DNA from: Isoperla grammatica
Lineage: Eukaryota > Arthropoda > Insecta > Plecoptera > Perlodidae
Assembly (NCBI GenBank): GCA_945910005.1
Contig: OX246748.1
Coordinates: forward strand, 13,145,733 to 13,209,732
DNA length: 64,000 bases
Direction of reading: 5' to 3'
Part shown: positions 15,970 to 28,020 of the stretch, in pieces
How positions within the stretch are numbered: the first letter of the stretch is position 1
Layout: each line of letters begins with the position of its first letter
The notes under the pieces: model-generated
Database searches by the model: none
Seen by the model: only the letters and a program-made list of their open reading frames with translations
What the model was told of the DNA's origin: nothing
Position numbers and translations under genes: made by a program

Positions 15970-16620
15970 GTCGTTGTCTGTGTTGGAAGTTGGACAAATT
16001 GCCCACACAGATAATTTAAATTATTTGTTTATTAATTAATAATTAAATGAATTAATGTGCGGCTCGTTGATCTAACAAGTGGGCAGTAATGAAAGTGATC
16101 ACAAAGAAGGTACAAAGATCAGCGAAAATTTTCCTCCCCCCCCCCCCCCCCCAAATACAAGAGGTTTAAAAATAGACAGCAATGTGCAGTTTTTAGTGTT
16201 CCAAATTTTCAACACAACAAAATCTTACTAAACCAGTTTTCCGTGGACTCAGTTAAAAAAAAAACTTAGGTTTACAGCTGCTTGTTACTAACTTAACAGT
16301 AATATATATTGTTATAGTATATCAGTGGTACTTGTACGTTTAGCTAAACAACAATCAGTTTAAGGTTTATTTCACATTGTTTGTATTTGAATATATTTTG
16401 AAATTTATTTATGGCATTTTAAAACATATACAAGTTAGGAATCGCTATAATTTGATGTGTACACTGTACAATAAAAAATGTAAACAAGCATACCGGAGTT
16501 CAGCTCCGGTATTAAAAAAAAGTACTGGTGCTCTCCGGCTCACTTTCATCGCCATGGGTCTATGATGATGATGATGATGATGATGAAGATGACGATGACG
16601 ATGATGATGATGATGATTAT
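15970..16620 (+). repeat. GAT-tailed interspersed repeat, fuller copy
   Basis: The head (15970-16085) matches 4675-4766. The body (16081-16560) matches the reverse complement of 28400-28780. Shared landmarks are 'gaaagtgatca', a poly-C tract, 'aatacaagagg', 'accagttttccgtg', 'atatcagtggtacttg', 'aatcgctataatttgatgtg' and 'taccggagttcagctccggt'. It ends in (GAT)n at 16562-16635, interrupted by GAC and GAA. The order head-body-simple tail suggests a retroposed element, but no coding region or promoter boxes are clear. Confidence 0.65.
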
Positions 16621-16864
16621 GATGATGATGATGATTACAGATACACGTGAAAATCGCATTTAGCGCGTGCTAAAAGTGCTTCAAAGTACATATTATAATT
16701 CAGCTAAAACTACGCTTTTCTGTTGCTTTTTTATTGAATTTAAGCATATTATTTATACTTTGTTTATGTTATATTGATTGATGGAAAGCCAAACACTTGA
16801 TATTAGAAAGCTGCATGTTAAATCGTTAATCAACTTTGTGCACCTAAACAAAAATACCGGAATA

Positions 16865-17116
16865 TTAAAAACAGTATCACATCGCATAAATACAAGGGAA
16901 AACACTAACTAAAATCTAATTATACATAGAACATCTAACGATATCACTCAAAGACATTCTCTCTACCTAGGTCCTCGAATATACAACAAAATTACAAAAT
17001 CAAAAAAGCAACAATCTAACTCTAGATTCAAGCAATCTTTGAAACAATGGCTCACTACAACATCCACGGAAACAATAGAAAAACCTCGTAAACCTAACAA
17101 AATAATACTATGCTAG
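16865..17116 (+). pseudogene. LINE ORF2 C-terminal fragment (broken)
   Basis: In one plus frame this stretch reads through a stop into a segment containing 'RHSLYLGPRIYNKITK', then 'SRFKQSLKQWL', and ends at a stop near 17116. The pattern of aromatic-G-P-x-I-Y-N followed by a lysine-rich F-K-x-x-L-K-x-W-L is common at the end of reverse transcriptases of non-LTR elements (Jockey/CR1/L2-like groups). This copy lacks the catalytic domain and has an in-frame TAA near 16912, so it is a dead 5'-truncated fragment. Family assignment is by motif resemblance only. Confidence 0.5.
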
Positions 17117-17299
17117 TCTGTCTCGTAGATTTAAATATGGATATCATTGCAATGGATTAACATCCAATCTATAACAAACGTGCAAACATCCTACTTCAGA
17201 TGTATATATTAGTTATTAGTTTCTAAGTTAGTTATTATATTAGTTAGCTATTAGTGATTAGATCTCTATTAGTTTCTCATTTCATAGTATTGAGTCCTA

Positions 17300-17479
17300 G
17301 ATATAGCATCATACATAGTCCTCCTACAAGCCTAATACCCTTACACAGCTCGATTCAACCACACAGGCAGCGTGTGGCAATTGCTAATAAAATAACATAT
17401 TTAAGCGAGCGAAGCGAGCGTTTCCACTTGACTCTTATGGCACTTCGTTCTGTTTTTTTGTTTGTTTGTTTGTTTGTTT

Positions 17480-17517
<38 letters not shown>

Positions 17518-19025
17518 CCGTCGATAGCGGTCGAACGGAAAGTCCGATCAACTTGAAATTTGAACCATCCACAAGCCTCGATGTGGATTGAAGGTGTATA
17601 GTTTTGAGGCAAAATCGTTTGAAAAGTTACAAAGTTACACCATAGTTACTGCAAAATATTTTTCTGAAACAAAATGGCGGCAAAATGTGAGATAGCCAGA
17701 TTTTATTACAGTTTTTTCCGGTCACGAATATGTTAATGAAATGGCGATCTGATAAGTATTGGCAAAGTTACACGAAAGTTACTCGAAAATATTTTTCTAA
17801 AACGCAGTAACGGCAAAATGTGAGGTGGCTATCTTATAGTAAATTTTTGTCCGGTCACGAATATACTAATGTAAACGCGATCCAATACGTATTAAAGGCA
17901 GAAATTACATTTCTATTGCTGTCAATAAATGTTAGTAACGGTGGCGGACCGTGTTGAAAACATGACCACGAAAATTCTTAGCAACGCACATTGCTCTGCA
18001 TACAACAATGGTGGAAAGTATAATAGCCATGGAAATAAGAACAATTTTTGCAATGCGCATTCTTGAATTGTTGTTAATTGTTGTTCGTATTAGCATTGAA
18101 AACTTTTCGCCAGAAAGTTCGTAGATATTGACGCGCTCGCTTATCAACGCGTCAAACAGAGCGTTTTCCTAGTTAATACATAACAAACGTCACTCACTCA
18201 CACTCACTCACTCAAAAGTGAAACGAATTCTAATAAGCAAAGCTTTCTACAGCATAGAGGAATATCTAAATGAGCAACTCTGCCTAGAGTAAATTAGATC
18301 ATATTATACTTTTGAGTACTCCTGAGAGGGTATCACAATGACATTTTAAAACATATATACATTTTAAAAATATTAATAGAACAATAAAGTTCATTTTTTA
18401 TTTTGTATTTTCTGAAATATCTGTAATTTTGTGTAAATTTCCTTGACATTTGTTTTTAATTTTGCTGTGCATTTAGGCCTAAGTATCTAGAAAGGGTATT
18501 TGCAATATGAAAAACAAAAATTGAATATGCTTCCATAGTTTGTGTTGTACTTTGTATTTTCTAATTTGTTTGTATTTTGCATTTTTGTGTTTTTGTCTGT
18601 ATTTTGTAATTTTGTATTTTTGTAAAATTTTGTAATATTCTGTAACTTTTGTATATTTTAGTTTTTAGATATACCTCTTTGTAAATTTTCTAATGTTTAA
18701 TTTGTTACAGTATTTGGCTCTGTATTTTGCCATGACTGACCTACAAATTTCCTGTACACCCGAAAGGGTAAATAATTTTAATTATTACGGAAATAAAACT
18801 TACTTTACTTTACTTTACTTTACACAGACAGACACAGGAATATGTGCGTTGGTCATAAGGTAAAAAAAATGAAGTGGTAAAAAATCCGTATTGGATAATA
18901 ATTTAAAACACAATCCAACCCTAAAACCAAAACACACGTCCCGTGGAAACCAAGACAACACCAACAACTAACCACCTGCTGCACTGGAGGGCAGTCCAAG
19001 ATACCAACCACCACCAACCAGTGTT
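17300..19025. repeat. Interspersed repeat copy 2, with one 54-bp unit
   Basis: The blocks of copy 1 (12530-14680) recur here in order: 'cctacaagcctaataccc', 'ctcgattcaaccacaca', 'aacgtcactcactcac', 'gacacaggaatatgtg' and 'aaaaaaatgaagtggtaaaa'. They are followed by only about one degenerate 54-bp unit (18960-19010). Relative to copy 1 it holds extra DNA at about 17400-18180 and 18215-18815. The second insert ends in 'aataaaactt' plus repeated ACTTT, like a retroposon tail. A (GTTT)n/poly-T tract lies at 17456-17513. Confidence 0.6.
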
Positions 19026-19655
19026 GTATTCACAGTTTTGTCCCCGGGGTAGCTATTTCATATCCCGGGGCCCTAGACATTGAATGGGGGGGGGGGGGGG
19101 TCCATCAGAAAACACCACTACCCACTACCACTACGACTTGTACTACTACTACTGCTGCTACCACACTACTTTTAATAATAAATTGTCAAATGTTCTGATA
19201 CCAAAATACTATTAAAAATACTATTTAGGCAAAAATATTTTAAGTGTAAGTATTCAGTGTTGACATGTTTTACTCACACCTGAACATGGTGGAGTTTAGA
19301 TAAGCTTGAACTGCTTGAACCTTCTCTGCTTTTTAAGGTCTCGTGTCACTCACTTTTGTTAGACACAGAAAGCTTTATTTACTTTTAATTTACTTCTTTT
19401 TTTGTCTTGAATTTGGATATTATTTCCTCCCCCCTCCCCCCTTTTTCCAATACCACGCTAAGAAGATGTTGATGTTAATACTAAATAAAAAATACCTAAA
19501 ACGACGTTTTTACTTGTTGATAATATTTTAAACAGTATCAAATGAAAAACATCACAGTATAATATTATGCCCACTCACGTCCAACGATCTTTCATCAAAA
19601 ACAGGTAGGAATTCTTACCCCCCCCCCCCCCCCAACCCCTCCCCCTCACCGATAG
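19026..19655. other. Spacer with homopolymer tracts
   Basis: A G tract near 19085-19101, a C-rich patch at 19429-19443 and a C tract at 19618-19633. I see no supported gene. Confidence 0.5.
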
Positions 19656-19770
19656 TGGACGCTCAGCGGTGAGACGCGAGGCTCTAATTCGGGACGTCAC
19701 CGGTTCGATTCCGGCCACCGGCAGTCCTGACTGATGTTTTTTTCCGAGGTTTTCTTCAGTCGTAAAGGCG
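19650..19770 (+). mobile_element. tRNA-derived SINE, partial
   Basis: From 'ataggtggac'-like head sequence through 'cagcggtgagacgcg' this matches the minus-strand SINEs at 60048-60627. It continues with 'gctctaattcggga', then the B-box-like 'ggttcgattcc', the body 'ggccaccggcagtcctgac' and 'cagtcgtaaaggcgaatgct'. Similarity stops near 19772, where sequence leading into the 80-bp array begins. The A box is damaged. It would have been retroposed through LINE machinery in trans. Confidence 0.75.
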
Positions 19771-19794
19771 AATGCTGGGATTGAGATATACGCC

Positions 19795-22700
19795 CCCTTA
19801 TATGACAGCATGAGGGTAGGTATCTGTTAACTTTAGTTAAAACAACGTTTTTGCGATTATCATTGAATAAAGGAATGTAATATGACAACAAAAGAGTATG
19901 TTTAGTATTAGTGTTGTTTGAATTTTCCCTCCATCCCATCCCTCTGCCGCACTCTTAAACGTCATACATTACACGTCACGAGCGTTATCAGCAAACATAT
20001 TATTGTTGAACAAGCGCTCACTACAGTGGCTTGCGTACCGTGGAGAAGTGAACAGCTGTCATTCCAGTGTGGTGGAACCATAGCCGGTCGTCGTGGAACG
20101 TCTCCATGGAGTCTTAAAGGTTAGTGCGGCTTCCCTAACATGTTCCCCGGCTTTCCCCACATTCCCCCCTTCATTATATTGTCTACCGCCCGGCGATTTT
20201 ATAGTTTGTGTGTCCGTGTTAAACAGGGTAGGTATCTGTTAACTAGAGTTAAAACAACGTTATTGCGATTATCGTTGAATAAAGGAATGTAATATGACAA
20301 CATGAGAATAGGTATCTGTTTACTTTAGTTGAAACAACGTTCTTGCGATTATCGTTGAATATAAGAATGTAATATGACAACATGAGGGTAGGTATCTGTT
20401 TACTTTAGTTGAAACAACGTTCTTGCGATTATCGTTGAATATAAGAATGTAATATGACAACATGAGGGTAGGTATCTGTTAACTTTCGTTAAAACAGCGT
20501 TCTTGCGATTATCGTTGAATATAAGAATGTAATATGACAACATGAGGGTAGGTATCTGTTTACTTTAGTTGTAACAACGTTCTCGCGATTATCGTTGAAT
20601 ATAAGAATGTAATATGACAACATGAGGGTAGGTATCTGTTTACTTTAGTTGAAACAGCGTTCTTGCGATTATCGTTGAATATAAGAATGTAATATGACAA
20701 CATGAGGGTGGGTATCTGTTTACTTTAGTTGTAACAACGTTCTCGCGATTATCGTTGAATATAAGAATGTAATATGACAACATGAGGGTAGGTATCTGTT
20801 TACTTTAGTTGAAACAGCGTTCTTGCGATTATCGTTGAATATAAGAATGTAATATGACAACATGAGGGTGGGTATCTGTTTACTTTAGTTGTAACAACGT
20901 TCTCGCGATTATCGTTGAATATAAGAATGTAATATGACAACACGAGGGTAGGTATCTGTTTACTTTAGTTGTAACAACGTTCTCGCGATTATCGTTTAAT
21001 ATAAGAATGTAATATGACAACATGAGGGTAGGTATCTGTTTACTTTAGTTGTAACAACGTTCTCGCGATTATCGTTGAATATAAGAATGTAATATGACAA
21101 CATGAGGGTAGGTATCTGTTTACTTTAGTTGAAACAGCGTTCTTGCGATTATCGTTGAATATAAGAATGTAATATGACAACATGAGGGTAGGTATCTGTT
21201 TACTTTAGTTGAAACAGCGTTCTTGCGATTATCGTTGAATATAAGAATGTAATATGACAACATGAGGGTGGGTATCTGTTTACTTTAGTTGTAACAACGT
21301 TCTCGCGATTATCGTTGAATATAAGAATGTAATATGACAACATGAGGGTGGGTATCTGTTTACTTTAGTTGTAACAACGTTCTCGCGATTATCGTTGAAT
21401 ATAAGAATGTAATATGACAACACGAGGGTAGGTATCTGTTAACTTTAGTTGTAACAACGTTCTCGCGATTATCGTTTAATATAAGAATGTAATATGACAA
21501 CATGAGGGTAGGTATCTGTTTACTTTAGTTGTAACAACGTTCTCGCGATTATCGTTGAATATAAGAATGTAATATGACAACATGAGGGTAGGTATCTGTT
21601 TACATTAGTTGGTACAGCGTTCTTGCGATTATCGTTGAATATAAGAATGTAATATGACAACATGAGTATAGGGATCTGTTTACTATAGTTGGTACAGCGT
21701 TCTTGCGATTATCGTTGAATATAAGAATGTAATATGACAACACGAGGGTAGGTATCTGTTTACTTTAGTTGAAACAGCGTTCTCGCGATTATCGTTGAAT
21801 ATAAGAATGTAATATGACAACATGAGGGTAGGTATCTGTTTACTTTAGTTGTAACAACGTTCTCGCGATTATCGTTTAATATAAGAATGTAATATGACAA
21901 CATGAGGGTAGGTATCTGTTTACTTTAGTTGTAACAACGTTCTCGCGATTATCGTTGAATATAAGAATGTAATATGACAACATGAGGGTAGGTATCTGTT
22001 TACTTTAGTTGGTACAGCGTTCTTGCGATTAGCGTTGAATATAAGAATGTAATATGACAGCATGAGGGTAGGTATCTGTTTACTTTAGTTGGTACAGCGT
22101 TCTTGCGATTATCGTTGAATATAAGAATGTAATATGACAACACGAGGGTAGGTATCTGTTAACTTTAGTTGAAACAGCGTTCTTGCGATTATCGTTGAAT
22201 ATAAGAATGTAATATGACAACACGAGGGTAGGTATCTGTTTACTTTAGTTGAAACAACGTTCTTGCGATTATCGTTGAATATAAGAATGTAATATGACAA
22301 CACGAGGGTAGGTATCTGTTTACTTTAGTTGAAACAGCGTTCTTGCGATTATCGTTGAATATAAGAATGTAATATGACAACACGAGGGTAGGTATCTGTT
22401 TACTTTAGTTGTAACAACGTTCTTGCGATTATCGTTGAATATAAGAATGTAATATGACAACATGAGGGTAGGTATCTGTTTACTTTAGTTGAAACAACGT
22501 TCTCTCGATTATCGTTGAATATAAGAATGTAATATGACAACACGAGGGTAGGTATCTGTTTACTTTAGTTGTAACAACGTTCTCGCGATTGTCGTTGAAT
22601 ATAAGAATGTAATATGACAACATGAGGGTAGGTATCAGTTTACTTTTGTTGAAACCGCGTTCTTGCGAATATCGTTGAATATAAGAATGTAATATGACAA

Positions 22701-24120
22701 CATGAGGGTAGGTATCTTTTTACATTAGTTGAAACAGCGTTCTTGCGATTATCGTTGAATATAAGAATATAATATGACAACATGAGGGTAGGTATCTTTT
22801 TACATTAGTTGAAACAGCGTTCTTGCGATTATCGTTGAATATAAGAAAGTAATATGACAACATGAGGGTAGGTATCTTTTTACATTAGTTGAAACAGCGT
22901 TCTTGCGATTATCGTTGAATATAAGAATGTAATATGACAACATGAGGGTAGGTATCTTTTTACATTAGTTGAAACAGCGTTCTTGCGATTATCGTTGAAC
23001 ATAAGAATATAATATGACAACATGAGGGTAGGTATCTTTTTACATTAGTTGAAACAGCGTTCTTGCGACTATCGTTGAATATAAGAATGTAATATGACAA
23101 CATGAGGGTAGGTATCTTTTTACATTAGTTGAAACAGCGTTCTTGCGATTATCGTTGAATATAAGAATGTAATATGACAGCATGAGGGTAGGTATCTGTT
23201 TACTTTAGTTGGTACAGCGTTCTTGCGATTATCGTTGAATATAAGAATGCAATATGACAGCATGAGGGTAGGTGTCTGTTTACTTTAGTTGAAACAGCGT
23301 TCTTGCGATTATCGTTGAATATAAGAATGCAATATGTCAGCATGAGGGTAGGTATCTTTTTACATTAGTTGAAACAGCGTTCTTGCGATTATCGTTGAAT
23401 ATAAGAATGCAATATGACAGCATGAGGGTAGGTATCTTTTTACATTAGTTGAAACAGCGTTCTTGCGATTATCGTTGAATATAAGAATGCAATATGACAG
23501 CATGAGGGTAGGTATCTTTTTACATTAGTTGAAACAGCGTTCTTGCGATTATCGTTGAATATGAGAATGTACTATGACAATATGAGTATAGGGATCTGTT
23601 TACTTTAGTTGAAACAGCGTTCTTGCGATTATCGTTGAATATAAGAATGTAATATGTCAGCATGATTATAGGTATCTGATTGTTTTAGTTAAAACAGCGT
23701 GCACGCAAATGGCAGTTTAATAGAAGAATGTATTATGACAGCATGAGTGTAGGTATCTGTTTACTTTAGTTGAAACAGCATGCACGCAACTGGCGGTTCA
23801 CTGCGGTTGAGTATCAGAATGTATATGCCCGCATGAGTGAAGGTATCTGTTTACTTTAGTTGAAACAGCGTGCACACGATAAGCGGTTGAGTATAAGAAT
23901 GTAATATGACAGCATTAGTGTATCTGTTTACTTTAGTTGAAACAGCATGCACGCAACTGGCGGTTGAGTATAAGAATGTAATTTGACAGCATGAGTGTAG
24001 GTATCTGTTTACTTTAGTTACAACAGCGTGCACGCAACTGGCGGTTGAGTATAAGAATGTAATATGACAGCATGAGTGTAGGTATCTGTTCACTTTTGTT
24101 GAAACAGCGTGCACTTTCAA
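19795..24120. repeat. Tandem array, 80-bp unit, ~48 copies
   Basis: The unit contains 'atgagggtaggtatctgttt', 'actttagttgaaacagcg', 'ttcttgcgattatcgttga' and 'ataagaatgtaatatgacaa'. One unit lies at 19795-19885, then about 340 bp of unrelated DNA, and the main array starts near 20228. Units in the centre are nearly identical. Variants such as 'gtaacaacgttctcgcg' and 'gaaacagcgttcttgcg' alternate in blocks, and a 'tttttacattag' variant dominates at 22720-23560. Units after 23660 are strongly diverged ('gtgcacgcaactggcgg'). Short minus-strand ORFs are products of the repeat. Confidence 0.95.
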
Positions 24121-24870
24121 TGTTGCTATTGTTAAACTGTGCACCTGCATTGACGGTGAAACGCCTGCAAATGCAGGTCTGGTAAATGCTCTTCAGTTTG
24201 ACTGTGTCGTTGTAGATGTGAAGCTCAATAAATTATGTGTTTTACGAGAAACATTCGTACCAAAACAAAGTTGAGATTTGTATTAGACTGTTCGATGTTG
24301 TAGCGTTCTAAATAACAGAGCAACGGGTACATGACGTTGGGGGGTGGGGGGGGGGGGGGGGGGTATGACGGGATATTTACGTACGGCTTTATGTTAGAGA
24401 CTTATTAGCCTATTGTGGTTTCTTTTGTGTTTAGTTATGTCTTGTAGATAATAATTTGTTTGCGTTGTGTTATTACGTTGTGTCTCAAGGTTGCCTACTA
24501 CACATCTTACTTCTTACCCGTATTCAATAACTTAAAATGGTGAAAGTAACGAATTATTGGCAATTATTGTCAGTTGCATTTCACAATTGTATTTGGGTCC
24601 ATGGATAACCACACGCACACCTGTTGGCGACGCTGTTCTATATCTTCTAGTCACTAGTGAATAGTGCGTATTTTTTGTACCTAGTTCCATGTAATATAAT
24701 ATATAGCTTCATGGACAAACAACAAGCCGTCAAAAAATAAAATGTTCTGAAGTTGGAACATTGAAATGTTCAAAACATTTACAAACTTTCAGATCGTTGT
24801 TGTCCATCATTGAACAGAAATTTTAACTGGCAAAGAGTCGTTTAAACTAATTGTTTTTCCCCCATTATTT
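24121..24870. other. Spacer between array and Copia insertion
   Basis: Mostly unique sequence with a long G tract near 24339-24363. I see no supported gene. Confidence 0.5.
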
Positions 24871-24875
24871 GTTTG

Positions 24876-25072
24876 TGTTGTAAAATACATTTATTAAGGT
24901 CACTTTAACTACAGAGCGGGGCGAAAGACGTGTTCTTGTACTCAGCTAGTTTTCAACAGTTACCACAGCAACGGAAGATGAGGCATGACAAGGTGGCGGT
25001 GTCTTGCAGCCTACGTCTCGGTTGTACTGCGGGTTGCCTAATGCGCGGGCGTTCGTTGGACACTATCTAACA
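24876..25072 (-). repeat. Copia 3' LTR
   Basis: This 197-bp repeat is identical to 28035-28231. It is preceded, in element orientation, by a short purine-rich run ending GTGGGGG, a plausible polypurine tract. The stop codon of the RNase H frame falls inside the LTR (25063-25065), so LTR sequence supplies the last codons. Confidence 0.97.
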
Positions 25073-25326
25073 CCCCCACTCAACGGACGTCCTTCACGTG
25101 GGTTGCTGGCTGCGAGACCTATTCTCTCCCTCAGCTTCGTGAACCTGGGACCCGGTAGCGGCTTCGTCAGCATGTCTGCACACATGTCTTCTGTGGGGCA
25201 GAGCTCCAAGTGGACAGTTCCTTGGTTTACCACGTCTCGTATGTAGTGGTATTTGAGGTCTATGTGTTTCGCTCGGTTGCCTATCTTCTCGGATGTGGCC
25301 AGCTTAATGCACCCCTGGTTGTCCTC
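25063..25326 (-). pseudogene. Copia RNase H C-terminal remnant
   Basis: In the minus frame from 25326 the translation includes EDNQGCIKLA, then RAKHIDLKYHYIRD, and ADMLTKPLPGPRFTKLR before the stop inside the LTR. These are the conserved final motifs of Copia RNase H. This frame is one base out of register with the adjoining upstream frame (25281-26390), so a small indel lies near 25327-25335. The conserved motifs are otherwise intact. Confidence 0.9.
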
Positions 25327-26390
25327 AGTACCGTTGGACCATCCTGGGGATGTCCTAGGTCTTTCAGGAGTTGTCTAAACCATGTAGCCTCCTGGCAGGC
25401 CAATGTGGTGGCCACGTACTCTGCTTCGGTTGAAGAGAGGGATACACAGCTTTGTTTCCTGCTTGACCCCTTCATTTGAGTCATTTCTTTCCAACTTCCT
25501 GGCTCGACGACTTCTCTAGCTAGGTAGGAAAGTCTCCTGGGAGGAATCCCTTTGTTTGTTCGTGAGGATTTTCTGGGGCTTGCTGCGGCTGGTTCGATCG
25601 TCTCTAGCTCTTCATCGTCGTTAGGGTTATCTGCGTGTTCATCTACGGCTTCCAGGTCCATTGTAAGGCTGGTGTTCTCCACGTCTACATTGGCTGCCTC
25701 CCCCTTCGGTCTCTTGCTGATGACTTCGAAACTGTCTTTCGGCCTGGTTTCCGTGAACACAACGGTTCTACTGATGGTGATTTTTCCGGTGGCTGTGTTG
25801 AGTATACGGTAACCCTTAGCTTCTTTGCTGTATCCAACGAGTGTTCCTTCTTCAGCTCGGGGGTCTAGCTTTGTCCTCTTCTCCTTTGGGATGTGGCTGT
25901 AGGCTTTGCTTCCAAAAACTCGAATGTGGGAAACGATGGGTTTGCTGCCGAACCACAGTTCATAAGGAGTTTTCTCAACTGACTTGCTGGGTAGGCGGTT
26001 CTGCAGGTAGTTGGCGGTGACAACTGCTTCTCCCCAATATTTGTTCGGGAGGGATGCATCGAGTAGCATGCATCTTGCCATTTCTGTGAGGGAGCGGTTC
26101 TTCCTTTCCGCTACTCCGTTTTGCTGGGGGGAGTATGGTACGGTGAGTTGCAGTTTGATACCTTCCTCGTCCAGGAATGACTTAACGGCTTCATTTTTGT
26201 ACTCTCTTCCGTTGTCGCACCTGATCTTCTTGATTTTGGTGTTGAAGATGTTGTTGACTCTTGCCGAATAAACTTTCAGCTTGTCCAAAACTTCATCTTT
26301 TGTCCTCAGTAGGAAAACAGTACAGTATCTAGAGTAGTCGTCGGTTAGAGTCATGATGTATCTCTTTCCGCCAGGCGTTTCCGTTTTCAT
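25281..26390 (-). pseudogene. Copia integrase, fused to RNase H fragment
   Basis: The 369-residue frame starts inside the integrase core. The catalytic DDE acidic residues are visible: D17 in TLTDDYSRY, D59 in IRCDNGREY and E95 in YSPQQNGVAERKN. The integrase C-terminal region follows (VFGSKAYSHIPKEKRTKLD and the GYSKEAKGYRI segment near residues 160-195), and then the acidic linker that normally precedes reverse transcriptase. At about residue 306 the sequence jumps from 'EMTQMK' to 'GSSRKQSCVSLSSTEAEY', the RNase H motif, so the whole reverse transcriptase is deleted. The last ~19 residues are out of frame. The true upstream continuation is in the neighbouring gag-protease frame. Confidence 0.92.
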
Positions 26391-27873
26391 GGGTCCGCAC
26401 AGGTCTGAGTGTACCAGTCCCAGGGGTTTCTCTGCCCGTTTCTCGCTTTTCTTTGGAAAGGGCTTTTTTGGTCAGCTTACCCTTCACGCATGTAATGCAC
26501 TTTTCCAGCGTATCACAATCACCGAGTGCCATAGGCCTACCCTTTGCTAAATTTTCCTGAAACAGTCTTCGGACGGCTTCGGGGTTTCGGTGTCCCATGC
26601 GTCTGTGCCACAGGTGGATGCAGTTCTCATGGTTTGCCTCTTGGGTGGCCGATTTTGCGCTTGGCTTTGTTTCTTCACTGTCAAGCCAGACCTCATAGAG
26701 TTGGTTTTTCCTGAGGCCTATGGCCAGGGTTTCTCCAGCTTTTGAAACAGTGCATTGGTTACTATCAAATTCTACTGTAAACCCAAGCTTTGTTAAAGTG
26801 GGCACCGATATCAAGCTGCCATCCAGGCTTGGAATGTACAGCACGTTTTTGACCCGCACAATCAGCGATTTCTTTGGTGATAGGCCTACCTTGCATCTCA
26901 GTAGACCTTCGCCTATTCCCTTGGACTGCATGGAGCTTCCGTCGGCTAGTGAGACAGCGCATTCCTTCTCCTCGAGTTTTGTGAAGAAAGCCCTGTCGTT
27001 AGTCATGTGGCATGTTGCTCCCGAGTCGATGAACCAAGTAGTTGTTTTCTTGGTTTCCTCCGCCTTGAAGCGTACGCCCAGGGCGTACTGTGGTTCTTCT
27101 TCTTCTTCTTCTTCGCTTGAACCGGCCTTGCTTCTTCTGGCGCTCTTGACCTTTTCCCTATTGCCCCGCAATTCCCTCTTGAGGGTTTGACAGTCTTTCT
27201 TCATGTGTCCGGGCTTGTTGCAGTGGAAACATCTTAGTCTTTCGGCTGTCCGGTACTGGGGTCCTGTTTTTAGAACGGCTTCGCCATTTTCTTCGATCGT
27301 CTTCGATTCTGTTTCGGTTCTTCGGTTAAACTCGTCCTTAAGCTTCCCAATTACGAATTCCAGAGTTATGTCGTCTTCCGGTCTTGCTTCGAGTGCCGTG
27401 ATGAGCATGCCGTAGTTATCTGGCAGGCTGCACAGCAAGAGGGCTGCGACGTGGTTTTCTTTGAGATCTTCCCCCAGTCCCCTGAGCTCGTTAACTAGCT
27501 CGAGCGTTTTGTTGATGTGTTCGTCCATGCTTTGTTCGCTCTTGAGCCTAAGCCCGTACAGTTTCCTGAGGAGGTACAATTTGGAAGTGAGGTTGGATCT
27601 TTCATGTACCTTTTTCAGGGCCAACCATACTGATCGGGCGGTAGTTTCGTTCCGTACGTGGATCAGCTGGTCGTCCTCCAGGAGTAGGCATATAGTGGCC
27701 TTGGCGCGCTGGTTTTTCTTTTTCCATTGTGTGTCGGCCTGTGCCGGCGTCTCTTCGATTATTATGTCCCAAAGGTCGTCTTTGCTCAACAACATTTCTA
27801 TTTTAAATTTCCACAGCTGGTAGTTTTTGTTGTTGAGTTTTTCAATCGATACTCTCCCGTCCGTGGACGACAT
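26329..27873 (-). CDS. Copia gag-protease-integrase N-terminal region
   Basis: The 514-residue frame starts at the ATG at 27873, about 160 bp inside the 5' LTR. Residues 1-200 are a Copia gag (UBN2-like: 'NYQLWKFKIEMLL' near 17 and 'LLCSLPDNYGMLI' near 146). A CCHC zinc knuckle spans 215-228 (CFHCNKPGHMKKDC). The aspartic protease site is D283-S-G-A in WFIDSGATCH. The HHCC zinc-binding head of integrase runs from H420 (HLWHRRMGH) to the cysteines at 459 and 462. The last ~45 codons are frame-shifted. At 26464-26469 a run of six T (A in the sense strand) appears to be one base too long, and in the other frame the reading continues into the integrase core. Programmed frameshifting at this site is possible but not usual for Copia. 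Confidence 0.93.
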   Translation of the reverse strand: MSSTDGRVSIEKLNNKNYQLWKFKIEMLLSKDDLWDIIIEETPAQADTQWKKKNQRAKATICLLLEDDQLIHVRNETTARSVWLALKKVHERSNLTSKLYLLRKLYGLRLKSEQSMDEHINKTLELVNELRGLGEDLKENHVAALLLCSLPDNYGMLITALEARPEDDITLEFVIGKLKDEFNRRTETESKTIEENGEAVLKTGPQYRTAERLRCFHCNKPGHMKKDCQTLKRELRGNREKVKSARRSKAGSSEEEEEEEPQYALGVRFKAEETKKTTTWFIDSGATCHMTNDRAFFTKLEEKECAVSLADGSSMQSKGIGEGLLRCKVGLSPKKSLIVRVKNVLYIPSLDGSLISVPTLTKLGFTVEFDSNQCTVSKAGETLAIGLRKNQLYEVWLDSEETKPSAKSATQEANHENCIHLWHRRMGHRNPEAVRRLFQENLAKGRPMALGDCDTLEKCITCVKGKLTKKALSKEKRETGRETPGTGTLRPVRTHENGNAWRKEIHHDSNRRLL

Positions 27874-28020
27874 CGCTAGGCCTGGGCGTTAGGCGGTAGC
27901 GCTGATACTTTATAGGTTAGGTTCGTCGCTCACCTGCTTACGTTGACTCTGCTGCGCGGAGTTTTTAGCCGAACTGTAACAGGTGGGATGACTAATTGCT
28001 TTACCTATAGATTTTGTGAA

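Noticed and set aside
20200..24120. CRISPR-like array
   Set aside because: The 80-bp units are contiguous with no variable spacers, and the setting is eukaryotic; it is a satellite.
25004..27823. Plus-strand ORFs within the Copia element
   Set aside because: Antisense shadows of gag-pol.
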